NCBI GenBank assembly: GCA_036345935.2
Contig: JADWOT020000004.1
Location: 18,469,423 to 18,533,422 of the forward strand
Reading direction: 5' to 3'
Origin: Taenia hydatigena
Taxonomy: Eukaryota > Platyhelminthes > Cestoda > Cyclophyllidea > Taeniidae
DNA length: 64,000 nt
Shown here: piece after piece, positions 12,633 to 26,678 of the stretch
Layout: the number at the start of each line of letters is the position of its first letter
How positions within the stretch are numbered: position 1 is the first letter of the stretch
Translations under genes and position numbers: made by a program
Notes under the pieces: generated by a model
Database searches by the model: none
What the model was told of the DNA's origin: nothing
Seen by the model: the letters and a program-made list of their open reading frames with translations, nothing else

Positions 12633-15600
12633 ATGAGTGTAATAGTTCGTCACGTGCTTTTTGAATTCAAAATAGACTCAGTTGTAATTGAAATAAATAA
12701 ATGCTTACCGGCCTAGCAACCAAAGCGATTGGGTGTCAGGTTCTGAGTCCACTCACGTATTCGCATATACGCGTTGTGAGTAGGCAAATGTCCGCGTAAT
12801 GTCACTGTGGTGAAATTGACGTTGAGGTGATGGCATGCCTTTTATAAGTGAGTCGCTCCAGTGAGAATTGCTTTGGTGGGAATTATTCGGCCTCGCATTG
12901 GGGGCAGAGGTGTCAATTCATTGGCGTACGCGGCGTGTCTTAGGTGGTGGTCATGACTATCATCTTGATGATGGAGAAGAACATCAGACACTGTGTTATG
13001 CTATCAGATCATAAAAAGGAAGTGCCCTCTTCCACTTAATCAAAATCAAAGTAATTAGACACCGAAAAATGCACGTTGGAATGGTCTGATGATGAGGCCT
13101 TGTTGACAGTTCTTGCAGTCAGTGCAAATGATTAAGTAGAGTCAATTTACGCCCGCCAGTTCACGCAGATTACCTGCGAACCGGATGGAGTCAATTAAGT
13201 GAAGTAGGGTTTATTCACAACTACTGGTTGCTTTGGTTCGAACGTCGTAGTCCATGGGCTGCCTTGTTGGAGGGGAGCTATTTAATCCAGTTCGCCATTC
13301 CAGGTATTTCTCGTCTGCGCAACCTAAAATGAAGTAACAATAGTTTGAAACAATGTTTCTCAAAAGACGCGTTTCAGAAAGTGGCATAGATTGACAAAGG
13401 GCAAACATTCTGTTGCCGAAAATAATGGACTGCGCATTGTAATAAATGAGTGAAGCATACCTGTCTATGCTGTGTGTCCTTCAACACCCCTGCATTGCCA
13501 CCCTTGTCCAGCATTGTCCACACTTTTAATTCACCAGTCACCTTTTGCTTGGCAGAGAGTCTTCGTCCAGGAAGGCTATCATTAATTTGGAGCAACAACT
13601 TCACACACCCACCGACAGTAGTGGAACCTTAGTTTTGCGACAACGTAGACGCAGCAAGTTGCTCAGACTACTCTTTAATTTGACTGCTTTATGTATTGCT
13701 CCCTACCTTCGAAACAAAGTCGTCCCAAGGCCGAGATCGCAAACGAGTGGACGCTCTAATCTGCAACTTAAATTAACAACTGCATGAAATTCAATCATTG
13801 CCAGGAGATAAGGTCGAGACCTTTGAATCACCAAAACTCGGCTGTTGAAGCGGTCGACGTAAGGCTTAAGGTAAAGCATTTCTACTGCACACTCGGTACC
13901 GCTTTGTCGCGCCTTCTAGCAGGTAGAGCGAGGTCGCTGACCGCAGCCACGGCGTCTCTTTGGACCAAGAGGAACCAAGTGTTTACACCCACTTGCAGAG
14001 GATACTGCCCAGCTTCCCGCACACACCCGACCTATCACAGCCGATTTCGGATATGCAGTATGCAACTTCATCCCGCAGAAGTTTAATCATTTCAGAGGTG
14101 GATTGATGTCAAGTATTCATCTTTGGGGAGGCATTGGAACGCTATACCTGCTTAACCCTTGGTCAAGACAACGGGCCCACCGAGGATCCCCCCCCCTCGG
14201 ATGTACCATTAGTCCCAAGCCCTGCTCTACCTCGAGTATGCACACTATGCCCAAGCACAATGCCTCCTTTCCGCCTTCAGGGTAGTCGCGGCACGTCGCG
14301 TCACTGACGGTAAAAAGCCACCCCACCCCACCCCAAAAAGCATCTATCCTGATGTCTACTCCTGAGTGCTAAACCCTAGTTGAGCAAAAGAAATTGCCGC
14401 TCACCTTCGACTACCACCCCGTCCAGAAAAGCTTCGTCACAATCACCCTCAACGCACCTGCACAACGATGTCGATTAAGTGAACCCGCAATACCACCCCC
14501 ACTTCTTCACTAATGCGATAGCAACCACGCAGACATAATTACTAGGCAGCTCTGAAGTGAAAAATGTGCTGGAGAGTAATGGAGGCAGAACCCTATCTCC
14601 ACAGAACTGTGCTACATCTCGTCCTGTGTCGCATGACTCTGATCTTGAGTCAGTGTCCCTACAACTAGCGAGCACACTTCTCCCTCCCCAAAGCCTGTTC
14701 CCATACAGGACAAAACCCCGATTCCAGCTACATTGCCAAGTGGAAGCAGTGCCCTCGCAGCCAAATGTCTCCTTGGTAGCACAGGAACTTCATGACTAGC
14801 ATAGTTGACTCGTAGGTGCTTCCCTACAGCCCTGCCTTCGTTGTGATGGCTGAGGCGGAACGTTGATAGGAGAGGAGCGTCAAGCACAACGCCCTGAGAT
14901 TTCGACAGTAAAACTACCTATGGACATCCGCCATTGTGCCTTCACCGAGTGAGCCAACTCCCAGGCCACGCCAATAGCCTCCATCGCCTTGTGCGTTGAA
15001 TATGCACGTCCTGCCAGTCCAGGGAAGTATCGAGACAGAGAATGCAATTCCTCGGTCACTACACTTGCACAATCACTTCTGCAGTGATGGTGATTAGATT
15101 ACCTTATTTGTGTGAAGCAGATCTCGCCTGCCCAACCACCCATTTCAAGCCTGATCGGCAACACAATGCCAACTATTTACCATTTGGATGAACTTAACTT
15201 GAACCTCGCTCAAGGCTGATCTTGTGTGCAGATAGCTCATCCTCAAGCGCATCGGTTGCTCAATTTGACGGCACTTTCAAAACGCGAGGAAATAAACAAC
15301 TCATCTTCCAGTAGCAATACACAAGGTACTTCGGTGATCCACTCCACAGTTCTGGCTTAAATCATGCAGCACCGCACAGCCCTACCCTAACGGCACAGTC
15401 ATGGCCACCAAACAGGGATAGAAACCGACAAAAGTGCCGATGCGACGAGTGAGGGGGAACGCAAGACGATTAATGGACAAAGATAGACACTTTACGACAT
15501 TCGGCAAGAGAGCCAGGAAAGGGAATCCTCACTGACACAGGAGATGCTGCGTTGTCGAGTTCCACTGCCCTCCACTACTGACACCCAGCCAGATGGATTG

Positions 15601-16784
15601 ATGTCCTCCGCGTCCCACTGGTTGGCATTCGGCACAACTCGCGGCATCACACCTTTGCATGCGCGGTTGCAGGATTCCGTCAAATGAAGCAAAGTAAAGT
15701 GACGATAGTTTCAGCACAACAAATAATGCCAATGAGAGAAGCATCCACCTTGGATCGAGACTTTTTAATTCCCCATGAATGGATAAAGGAGTGGCCAAGA
15801 TATTTTTTCCGTGAATACTAGCCGAACAGGTGTTGTGAACTCATCCATACACCGTTATTCCAAATGGCAGGCCACAGTGTTACCACCTGTGTGGAAGAGC
15901 GCACGACGATAATTGGTATTGAGAAAAAGGACTTATAACCCACACACGCCTACCTACAGATAAAAAGTTAAGTGAAGGTCAAGTATGGATGAATCACTCG
16001 AGGACAGTTCAAGTCCGTCCCGCAGATGTTCTAGGCTCAAAATGTCAAAGCGGTGAGTGTTGGACCAAACCAACTAGTCACCTGGGCAGTGCATTCAACG
16101 CACTCCTCAATTTCGAAGTCGTCCTCATCTTCACCCAATGGGCTGATAGGCGTCTCCGCGATCTAGACCAAAGTAGAAGCAAGTGAGAGCGATCGTACGT
16201 AGGTGATTCTATGCTTCACTTCGACAAACACGCCGACAGTATACAGTCGCATTCAGACTACCCCTCCTCCCAGTCTCACAGGTCTCCCACATGTGCTACA
16301 ACTCTCACTTACCTTGAGCCAACTCATATGGAAGAGGATACCAAGTAGACCCGAAATCGGCACGTGGAGATCCACGCTGATGATGGTGTTTGGCTCAAGG
16401 CATTGCCATGGAAGCGGAGCCACCATGAAGTAGGCGTTGACAATCAGTGTTGCTACCTAGAAAATATTGCACCAGTTTTCTAAAGGTAACAGAGAAAAGA
16501 TTCCCTCTCATGTGTGCGCTGAGAAGGTAAGGTAACTTGTCTCAATACACACAAATGGAACGCTCATCCTATCAACACTTCAACAGCTCTATCGAAAACG
16601 ATGCTCCTCTCCCGATACATCGCTGTGGCCAGCCCTTAAGCCCAGCACAAGAGCAAGAAAGGGCTTGCTACTACTAAGAGCAAAGCAATTCCTCTGGTGT
16701 GATCAGACCTTCAAGGCAGCATGGAAAGCAAGGGTTCATTAACCAGTCAGTTGCGGAAATCGTCCGACCTCACAATTCCCAGCC
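12633..16784. other. Gene-poor stretch before the assembly gap
   Basis: No coding region supported. Open frames here are short, overlap one another on both strands and show no domain, signal peptide plus splice context, or conserved motif. A minus-strand frame at 15529-15798 contains one hydrophobic stretch after a possible start, but nothing else supports it. Confidence 0.4.
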
Positions 16785-16884
16785 NNNNNNNNNNNNNNNN
16801 NNNNNNNNNNNNNNNNNNNNNNNNNNNNNNNNNNNNNNNNNNNNNNNNNNNNNNNNNNNNNNNNNNNNNNNNNNNNNNNNNNNN
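16785..16884. other. Assembly gap of 100 N
   Basis: Exactly 100 consecutive undetermined bases, the conventional filler for a scaffold join of unknown size. Linkage and distance across it should not be trusted. Everything left of it, including IR1, is joined to the rest only by scaffolding. Confidence 0.99.
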
Positions 16885-19800
16885 AGTGTATAAGTGCACC
16901 AATCCTGTTTCCACGCCTCGAAAGCTAGCCTCTTCCTTCGCAAAGTCGTAAGCTCCGGTTCGACTCGAATGTAAGGCCATTGCTATACGTGTGGAGTCAA
17001 CTCACGTCCCAACGTACCGTTGTGTACTGTCGCGTGACCCCCACTTCGAAGCATGCACTACCTTGCCTGGGCGCGCGGACATATCTTGCTGTGAATAGAT
17101 CCATAAAGGAAGCTATACTTCGGGTGAAAACGTTGAAGGGGACTCTTACTATGAACACTCAAATATCGAGATTTCAGACGCGGTCTGCCAACTCCGTTAC
17201 GAAAGAAGGCTTTCTACTCTACCATGAGCCTCGGTGTTGATGGGTTGGTGGACAAAATAACTGCGCCAAAGTACCGATAATTACTTACCTGAAAACCAAT
17301 GGCACTTCAAAAACAAAGCTTAGTATTTGAATGCAACCACATGAAGTCGTGGTATCTACCCTCTGCTCCGCAACACCGACACTTTAAACTGCTTAGAAAG
17401 AGACGGAATAGAAGCCTAGGCTAATGAGCATTACTCGCGAGAAACACAACACAAAAAGGAGATGAAGAAAAGTACTTCTGCAACTCCAGAGCCTTAGCGG
17501 ACTACAAAAGCTCCCACCGATTTGAAAATTCGGCATTTGCTCCACATGGCAAATAAATTCAGAAGTCGAAAATGTAGACAATCCATCCCACTGATGGAGT
17601 AGGCGCACAAGCATTCATCGAATTGCACATTTTACTCCTTAATCAATTGATTGGAAAAAGTAGGAGTATGTGCATACAATAGCAACTTCAAATCTTATTT
17701 TTGACTGCACGACGGAGGGGTTGAGTTTAAAGTGGTAAGCAGGAATTAACACGAGACAACCAAACAGCGACGGAGGAAACTCGTAAGCTTCTAAAGACCA
17801 GTAACTCGTTTACGGAAAGCAGTAAATATCTTCGATAACGTGAATGCTCCTGAGCACGAGAAGTGGGCTTTTAGATTCAAACTTTGTAGCTTTCACATTA
17901 GTGTGCCAAAAATAAGAACAACTACTCCGAAGTACCAAACGAACCAGTAGCGGTAAGATTTGCCGGCGTCGGAAATCGAAGCCCGTCATGCGAATAAATG
18001 GTCCTATCAATGAGGCGGAAAAAGAAACCGACGTAACGAGCGAAGATGTGCTGTTGAATACAAGCCCGCCCTGTGGCATTAATAAAAAGAACGCGTCAAT
18101 CGAGCCAAAGTATAGCACAGAACTGCTCCCATCATCGCCGGGATGTAGTGCTCACGTAAGAACCAACACGAAATCCACTGAAAGGACGTCGCATGACTCC
18201 TCACAATAAAGACAAAGGCATACAAACATTCTGCAGTTCAAAGAACATGAAAGCAATTTTATGTAGTGCAATCACTTAAAGCAAGTGCATTGATAAGATA
18301 CTAAGGTGCAGACATATAGGAAATAAGGCAAACAATTTCGACCAACAAAGTCTTGCGATCGAATGGGCTTCAAAGACTTAAAACGGCGAATAGGCAAAGG
18401 GGAATTAAATGCGAGGCGAAACACCCATAAAATAATTGCGCACAGCACCGGACATATCACAAACTCGAACCAGATAACACTGCAGACACTTCGTTCCCAT
18501 CCAAAATGTAAATGTTACAGTTTGCGTACCTAAAGAGCAATTCCATGGAGGCCAAACAAGTCGCAGTGACAACAATAGACTGTAGACTGCAGACTGCAAA
18601 CGCGGATGTGTGCTTCAAAAGACCGCGGAAGCTGTGACTACTTACAGCTGACAGAAATAAAATTCTTCAATGATTTACGTACTGTCTGCGAATCGCAACT
18701 GTTAGCAGCATATTATGAATGGCACTGTTTTCTGGCATAAAACTAACAAATAGTTTTTGTTAAGATATACAAGGCCGCGGATTTTGCGAATGTAACAGCC
18801 CTTTTTCAAGACAGCAATTAGGGTTTTGGACACGTATATAAGTAAATCTTTTTTGCTAATGAATAGATTATAGTGAGACTCATTGCAGCATCACAACATG
18901 CTGATCACATCCTTCTCTACTGTAGGCGCTTCTTGTTACGGAATGTGCGCGCTGTTCGTTGGTTGAGATTTGGTAGGCGCTTCGCTTTGTTAATTTAGAT
19001 GTTTGCTTGCAATTATTCACTTTTAAAATTGCATTATATGGTAGGATTTGAGTAGCTCAGACTTTCTGGTTGTCGGCATTAGCCCCATGTCAGTCGTATT
19101 GCAAAATAAGTGTCGATACTACCTCTGTCAGCTTACCCTTTCCAAATATTGGGCTGTGTTGATGCGCTCACTTGGTATTGAGTCATCCGCCTTAGCAGTA
19201 AGTTGCTTTGTTAATAAATTGGAGCCTGTTGTCGTCTCAATGCCTGCCTGATTATTATTTTATTTCACTGGTGTAGTATGGCGAGCTATCCACCATTTGT
19301 ATTTGTGCGAAGTGGCATTACTGCTTCTCATCCATCCAGGTGGCCTGCTTGTCATGCAAGTTCGGTGGCAATGAGTGCTATTTCTCCTGCTGACTTGAAG
19401 TGTCTGCTTTGTCATTAAAATAGAGAGTCAGTAATATCGAAATCGTATTTCTGTGTGTGATGGAAGCTAGTTTTTGCTACGACTTTCCACGTCGTTGATT
19501 TTCGCTGCCACCAAGACGGTATGCTTACGAGGACGCGTACCGTAGAATTGCTTCCCAGGTGTTTGGCAATGCCTGTTGCGGCAAGTTGAGGGAAGGTTCC
19601 TTTTGAAAAGTTCGATCGCAGCGCCTCGTTTCTGATCTATCATTCGTAGGGATTTCGGGTTGGCTGGATTAGTGTCATGTCCAATAGGAGAAGAGCGTTT
19701 AGCATGCAGAACCTTAACTAAAAAGCAATTACGCAGGATGATTCGTTGGAATGGGAAGTAATGGTCACTATATTCGTTCGTTAAGTTCTGGATTAATGAT

Positions 19801-22800
19801 TTTTGTCGAATTTCCTCTGCCCTCAGTGGAATGCTTTACCTAACTGATGCATTAGGGATCATTCAAGCAGACAGCTTAAGATTGCATGTGGTGTTGAGCA
19901 GGTAGGGCATAAATTACTTTACCATCAGGGTTACCGATTTATCTGCTTGGCTAGCTTTTGAAGGACTGGGTGCACCAATAAGTCTAGGACCAGTAGGTGC
20001 TTAGGATACCCACCACCTTCTTGGTACAGTAAAACCTCATTCTCAAGAGAGAGAGTATCAACCATTTCCGCCAATGTTCGTCGAGGTCATCGTTATCGCT
20101 GTGGGTTTGTAAGGGAATGCAAGGAACCTCTCACATATCAGAGTCGTGTCGGGGTCGGTATTGCGTATATCTTTAGAAGTGGTTGGTGGGCTCACCAACA
20201 AACGTGTTCTAGACTGTAGCACCAGCCTTCCTCTGCTAAGATTGGTCTTCAAGACAGAATGCCTACACTACTATGTTGTACATCCGAGCGGTCTGCCTCT
20301 GCCATTGTTCTTATTGTGAATACCCTCGCCACCGAATAATGCTTAAAATGCTGGACAATTGTAAACACAGTGAGCAAAATCACATCGTGTTATGAATTTT
20401 TTCCCCATTTTTTTGGGTTGAGTACTTACGTAGGCGATGCCGTACTCTCTCCTTTCTCTGTCCATTTGCTTTTCGTGAGAGTGCACCGTTTACGTACAGC
20501 TGCGCCGTTGGCGTTTGTATCTAAGGCGAATGATAGGGCACTTGGTTCGAAGTATGGTAAGGCCAACTTCGGAGGAGAGTATGCGCTTCAGATCTCTACA
20601 TGTTTCAGCATGCCCCTTCCACCAGTCCAAATTTTGTGTTGCTTTCTTTCCCTTTATTTTATGCGCCAGATTTGCGATCTTAGCTAAACCTGCCAAGTCT
20701 AAGCAACTACGGATCCTGTCTGATATGTTAACGTTGACCAGATTCTCATTTGCTTTGTATTGTCCTCAGCAACTGCTATCCCATCTGATGACACTACTTT
20801 GAACTCAGGATCAAAACTGCGTCCCGGGAATGGCGCAGCGCCAGTGCCAAATTGGGCTTGTTTTCCCGAATGTATCTTCAAAAGACAAAAATGTTGTCGG
20901 GGAATACTATGAAAAGTATTGGAAATAATTCCAATCAGTGTGGTTCCCGCAAGACGTTGGATTGTAGCCACCTCAACGCAGAGTCTACAGGACATTGGCA
21001 TGAATTCATAAAGTCCGTTGGGCACTGCAAAATCTGCCTTCTCTCCGTTCATTTCTGCCACTCCTGCTTGTTAATGTTCATATTTAAGCCCAGTGCAAAG
21101 AGCAACTTTTACCCGTATAGAGAGCCCAACAAATCATATGCGCATCTTTCTCTGCCACTGTATTTGGATTCATTTTGCTGGCGGTTTGAGACTCTTTGCA
21201 TACTCATCGTCGTCTTCGCCCACGTTTTGGCAGCGATGAAAGGACTCTCTGGGGTGCGTCAGTGTTTCTGGTTGATGACAGCTTGGCTAAAGTAGCACAA
21301 GAATCTCCCAACTTAAAGTCCAGGGACAAACCAACCTGTACGGCGCCTAAGAATAGGTTTTGAGGGAGAGTGGATAGGCTTTTCAGTGTTTTCAGACTTT
21401 AGGGTTAAAACCTGTGAATAAATCTGACGGTCTTAGGCCGCTTCAAAATCCATGTCCTTAAAAGGCGGAATATGCGCTGACCCTACAGTCAGTGCTATTT
21501 CTTAAATCCGAGTCTCCGTTCCCTTCAAGAGGATGGGCTGATTTGGCATAGGCAATTTACATTGGAAGAAGTATTAGAGCGGCTCAGTGGTAGAGATCAC
21601 ACTTGATAAGAATATTAAGGAGGATGGCCACTGAGCCTTTTGCCAGCATTTCCTCATACCTCATTGCAGTCTCATCAATGATTATGCCAAACATTTTTTT
21701 TGAGTTTACGGAGACCGTCTAGACAAGCGTGTCCTCCACCATTGGCTTAGTGGACCAGCTAGCGGTATGCCTCCCCTTCCTACAAATTTCATGATATGGA
21801 CCAGAATATACTCTTACCTGATGAATAAACAAGTAGAGCTATTTTACTGAAACAGTTGGAACATTTGTGCTGTGTATGGTATGAAGGTTCCAACGGTAGA
21901 ATTGTTGCAAAGATATGTCTTTAGTTGTTTCTCAGAAGGTGGAAAAAAATTAGGGGACTGATCAGCTAGTCGGGTTGGGATAGCTAAGGTTCAACTGCCA
22001 CAAGTCTAAAACTGCATATTTGGGTGAGTAGGTGGGTGAGTCTACAAATTGTTATGACTCGGGATGTTCTGTGCGGACGCACGTGTGCATGTGTGTGCAA
22101 TCCGCATCCTGTTGATTCCCAGCCAGGCAAGCGAAGCAATAAAACTTCAGCTGTCAGGTGGCTCTTTCATCAGGATCGAGGCATGCATGCGGTTGCAGAG
22201 GAAGAAGTAGAGGTAGAACTACGGCAGAAAAGAACAGTAATCCATGCCACAATTCGTAACCACTGCGCACAGTACCCATCGCGCGTTATGAAGGATGTAG
22301 CAATGATTCAATTTTAATGAGGTCTTCTGCGTGTTATGATTTGAGAGTGGGACTCATGCATGCAAAACTACTAGAATGAGAACGAACATTCTGCAACCGC
22401 GTACAATGCCAGCCTCGATTGGGACGCCAAGAAGACAGAGCGACTGATGCATGGCCACTTGTCATTGGCTTTTGAGGTGTTACTGCACAGGTGGAAACCA
22501 ACGGTGGGAAACGCAAAAAGAAGAGAAGATGGGCGTGAAGCGAGCAGAAGGTGCTGAATCCTCCAGGAAACAGCAAAGAAAGTGGGTATCAATCCGCATT
22601 TACTCATTCTGTCAGTGCTATGCTGTCTCCTTTTCGTAGAAACTGACAAATTTGCACCATTATTAAAAGAATTATGCCAGGTTATCTGCCTCATCACTGT
22701 TTGCGATCCATTTACGCATTATGACTCTAACCTTGTAATGATGCAAGTAATTATTTGAATGCCATTGAATTTGCCAACAATGAAATACTGAGGGCATCAC

Positions 22801-24904
22801 TCAAAAATGCAGCCAAACGGATTCGTGAAAATATATTAACAAAAGTAATTAGATCAGGTCGGATGTGATAAAGCTCTGATGGGTGTATTAGAACTCATGT
22901 CCAACAGCCCAGGATCCTTCCTCAAGCCTCGATTAATTATGCACACAGATCGAATTATAAGAATTCTACGCCCTCCATAATGTGTCAGAATGGTTGGAGG
23001 AAAGAATCGAGGAGAAGAAATGAAGATTACACAAAAGTTGCGGTTGTGGCTTTTTAAGGTGCATTTCAATTTAGGTCAATCGCAATCTCATTGCCAAACC
23101 GTTTCCTTTATTTTGCTTGACACCATCGTAAATGCTCGGCCCATTTGCCTATGCACAGGTTGCAGTCCTAAAAATTTAGAAGCTAGTAAGAGTTTAATCA
23201 CTCTACCACATATATTGCCTATGAATTTTTTACGAACCACTAGAAACCTTGATTGCATCTAAGAACCACCCTGCTTGTGTCTACTTTGAACAAGATGCAC
23301 CCGATTACCAGCTAGGCCATGGCATTATCATATTGCGAAGAGCATTTCCCTTTCTGACTGACACCACAAAGTCGTTTTAAATTGTAGTGCACATTGATCT
23401 CGTGATTTCATATACTGTGCTTGCAGCGAATGCGGAACCGACGAATGGGGATAGGAATAATGTCTGAACGACCAATCGTTGCAAAGCCTTGAGCAGGACT
23501 TGTGCGTATAAATGGAGCTAACCACCTTGGAAGGGCTCGTGTTAGCAATTGATCCTGGTTCCCCAAAGGTAAGTCATTATTGCCCTTTGCTGAACTACAA
23601 TTGAATGAAAGTAGCATTAAGTGAAGCACTATCCAACGGTAGAATGGGAAGTAAGGACGTCAGAGCGAAGTGTTCGAGGTGGTTGTTTATTTGCCAAATG
23701 CCTGCAAAAGTGTGTCACTGATGGGAACATGAAATAATGCAATAAATGCCATAATAAGGTGTTCATTCAAACTAGTGAACACTTTTAGCAGAGGCGTTTT
23801 GTGAAATTTCAGTGCTGTGAAACTAGCATTGCTAAACTCACACAGTCTAGAAATATTGTGCTTCAAGCAGACTGATGCCAAGTAGCATTAGACGGGTCAC
23901 TGTGCATGTAATGCACGAAACAATAAAACGGTGACGGTAGGGCAAGCATTTTACCAGACCTTAACAAAATTGGGATCTTGATATGAGCTGAATTAGTGCT
24001 GATGGCACACTCCTAAAAAGCACATAAAACAAATAAACCTTGTACAAAATTTGCTAAAGTTATTGGAATTCGGCGTAATACTTGTGCAGAACCTAGACAA
24101 ATGTTGAGAAATGGCAGTAAATGTGGTAGCTCATGCTCACTAAGACGATTCGGTCCAAGACTTCAAATGCGAGCGCCGAAGTGGCCCTAACATGTGTGGC
24201 ATCGCTGGCTATGCCAGGTCAGAAGGTGCTGTAAGTACAGATTTCAAAGTTTCGACACAACGGGCCCCACCGAAGCACTTGTAAGGTTTAACATCCGCCA
24301 TACCACTTCATGCATTTTAAACCCAGATAACGACCGTAGCAACATCACCCGAAGAATAACGGCACCATGAATAGGACACCTTAAAGCTTAAAAATGAAAC
24401 TGCTCTCACGTCAAAAAATGCCATAAAATGCCGATTTTTACAAATAAAGTAAACAATGAATTATGCATAATTTCTGCATCACTTCTAGCTGTGTATTTCC
24501 ATACAAGTGGCACATGCATCGAAACACCTACCACATGACGAAAACGTTGTTGGGCTTCATTTAGCAGCACTGAATAAATTCGGCCGTGCGAAACCTAAAA
24601 AGCGCCTTGATCCAATCAACCACTCCTCATAACTCGGTGAGTTGGAGACCACAACTGGCAACCATTTGAACTATCTGATGCCATCCAAACTAAAGGCGTT
24701 TGAGAGCCGAAATGGCACGGCTTGCGCTAGTCGCATCATAAGCATTGAAATTGTTTCACCTGCTTAGTTAGTTTGAAGATAAATTCGTCTAAAGAGTGAC
24801 ATTTTACTTTTGCGCAATTAGTGGCAGCTAAATGTTACAATTGGTTTTGTCATTTAATTGCTGAAAACTATTGTTTCTTATGGTTCTTTCCAACGGTTTA
24901 CTCG
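16885..24904. other. Gene-poor stretch after the gap
   Basis: Apart from one weak exon candidate near 17988-18155, nothing coding is supported. Composition is ordinary for the window, and I see no long tandem repeat or transposon protein. Overlapping open frames around 20370-21295 occur in several frames at once, as expected by chance. Confidence 0.35.
17988..18155 (+). CDS. Possible exon of an unrecognised protein
   Basis: The reading frame here is polar and rich in Ser, Thr, Asn, Glu and Pro, unlike the low-complexity shadows nearby. It runs into a good splice-donor consensus, GTAAGA, at 18156. The frame opens about 70 bp upstream of the listed start, without a convincing acceptor. It would encode a disordered segment. 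No family is recognised. It could equally be a chance open frame of 97 codons. Confidence 0.2.
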
Positions 24905-25370
24905 AACCAACATTATGATTTGGTGTTATCTTCAAAAACATCTTTTATCCTTCCATTTTTCAGCCTAATGGATTGAATGCCAAGACGACGGCGAACCAGA
25001 CCCACGACGTCCTGTTCTTCGGGAATGTCCGCCTCAATTCCGCACCGACAAATGCCGAAAGTGTGTTGTTCTCCAGAGAAATTCATCTGTCTCCTTCGCG
25101 GATGCCACAACCTGCCTCTTATCTGAGGCTGCATCACCAAATCATCCAAAATGCCTCTCACTTCATCAACGCTTTCCCATGACCACACGACCTGATGGAG
25201 ACATGCCTATTGCACTTAAACTGGTGCTGCGTGGGAACGCTTTGTGAACTGCTCGCCTCCTGCGCATGATCCGTTTCGTGTACAACTACTACTGCATCCA
25301 TTCGCACCACCGCTTTTCCGCCCACTCCTAAAGGTGGCTAACGAATGTCAAACAAGATGCGTTCCCTTGG
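24905..25370 (+). pseudogene. GT14 glycosyltransferase pseudogene fragment (N-terminal half)
   Basis: The plus-strand frame contains RFPMTTRPDGDMPIALKLV, then ARLLRMI and NYYCIHS. These match in order the intact GT14 gene at 58103-59343, which has KFPVVNKRDGDMDIAFTLV, ARLLRMIYRKN and NYYCIHAD. An in-frame TGA separates the two blocks and a further stop follows shortly after, so the copy is dead. Homology fades after about 25370, before the catalytic half. The same segment occurs inverted at 26270-26678. Confidence 0.75.
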
Positions 25371-26269
25371 AGATTCACCCCTTTCCTCTGTGGATTCCTG
25401 CATTCTTCCACAAGTGGATCCGGCGATTCCTTTTCCGAGATTGCATCCCTCATCGATGTAAGCCTTACCTCGACACTTTCGGTAATTGTAATCGCAGTTT
25501 CTTCGCGACTGTTCTAATGATACCATCCAAGTGATAGTAGTTTGGCACTTCAACGTCTTTGGACATTGTTACCACAAGACTTCAACTTTCCTAATAATGC
25601 ACTTTTTTAGTGATGCAGGTTAATGTGCTAAAACCTCCCACCTTATTATCGAATGTGTGGAGTGGAAGATTTTCTTGCAAATCTTAAACGGACGTGTGCA
25701 TGTGTGTGTGGTACACCGCACACCTTCTGCTCCATCACAAGGATGCGTCAGTTTTTGTTTCAATGCTTAATTACTTGTGCCTCTGATCGTGTGCATTAAA
25801 CGATTGGATTTTGCGTTTACCACCGCATTAATTTTGTAGAATATGACAAAGTGTTCTTGCGATACCTTTTTGTTTAAAGTCAAAGCAATGATCAACCTTA
25901 CCTTTAGGACACTTTTAATCGTTTCCTTTAATCACGCGTCTCTAGGTGACAAAGCATCACTCTTTATGGCAAACTTACTTGAAATTTGGCACGAGGATCA
26001 ACGAACAAAAAGAATTCAAGCTCTTATTAAGTGGTAATGTCTTTATTCCTTTTCTAATTTTATACTGTTAGTCAAAAGACCTCAGCGAGGATGGGTCCGT
26101 TTCGAGCCCTCGGAACTAACAACAATGCAAAGCTAGTACTCACATCTAGGAGGTAACCCCACATGAAATCCTTTTGCATCGTCCGCTCTGCAAAAATAAC
26201 TACTGTGTCAACACTGCCTCAACGCCTTCATTGACCGTGCTTCAAAACACCCCATAGTACCCCCTATCA

Positions 26270-26678
26270 CTTTTCTGAAGTGGGCAAAAAGTGGTGGTCC
26301 AAATGGGCACATTAGTAGTTGTTCACGAAATAGACCATGCGCAGGAGGCGAGCAGTCTACGAAGTGTTCCTACGCACCACCACCATTGTAAGTGCAGCAA
26401 ACCTGTCTCTATCAGGTCGAGTAATCATGGGAAAGCGTCGATGAAGCGAGAGGCATTTCGGATGATTTAGTGACGCAACCTCAGATAAGAGGCAGGTTGT
26501 GGAGATACACGAAGGAGACAAATGAATTTTCTTTAGATAATAACACACTTTCAATACTCCCGAAGAACAAGACGTCGTGGACCTGGTTCGCCGTCGTCTT
26601 GGCATTCAATCCATTATGCTGAGAGAGGGAAGGATAACAGATGTTTTTGAAGAAAGCACCAAATCATAATGTTGGTTG
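26270..26678 (-). pseudogene. GT14 pseudogene fragment, inverted partner
   Basis: The reverse complement aligns with 24905-25300 at clearly more than 80% identity, with small indels. The minus frame carries PKCLSLHRRFPMITRPD, then an in-frame TAG, then TARLLRMVYFVNNY, then a TAA where the intact gene has Tyr-Cys-Ile-His. A stop just before the TARLL block is shared with the partner, although as TAG rather than TGA, so the pair may have duplicated after inactivation. It lacks the catalytic half. Confidence 0.75.

Noticed and set aside
15529..15798. Minus frame with a single hydrophobic anchor, a possible type II membrane protein
   Set aside because: There is no downstream domain, no splice support, and it is not related to the anchors at 33.0-33.5 kb.
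16940..16970. B-box-like motif right of the gap, considered as a tRNA gene
   Set aside because: No A box at a suitable distance upstream, where the gap lies, and no cloverleaf stems.
20370..21295. Cluster of overlapping frames on both strands, considered as a transposon protein
   Set aside because: No reverse transcriptase, transposase or zinc-finger motif could be found in any frame.
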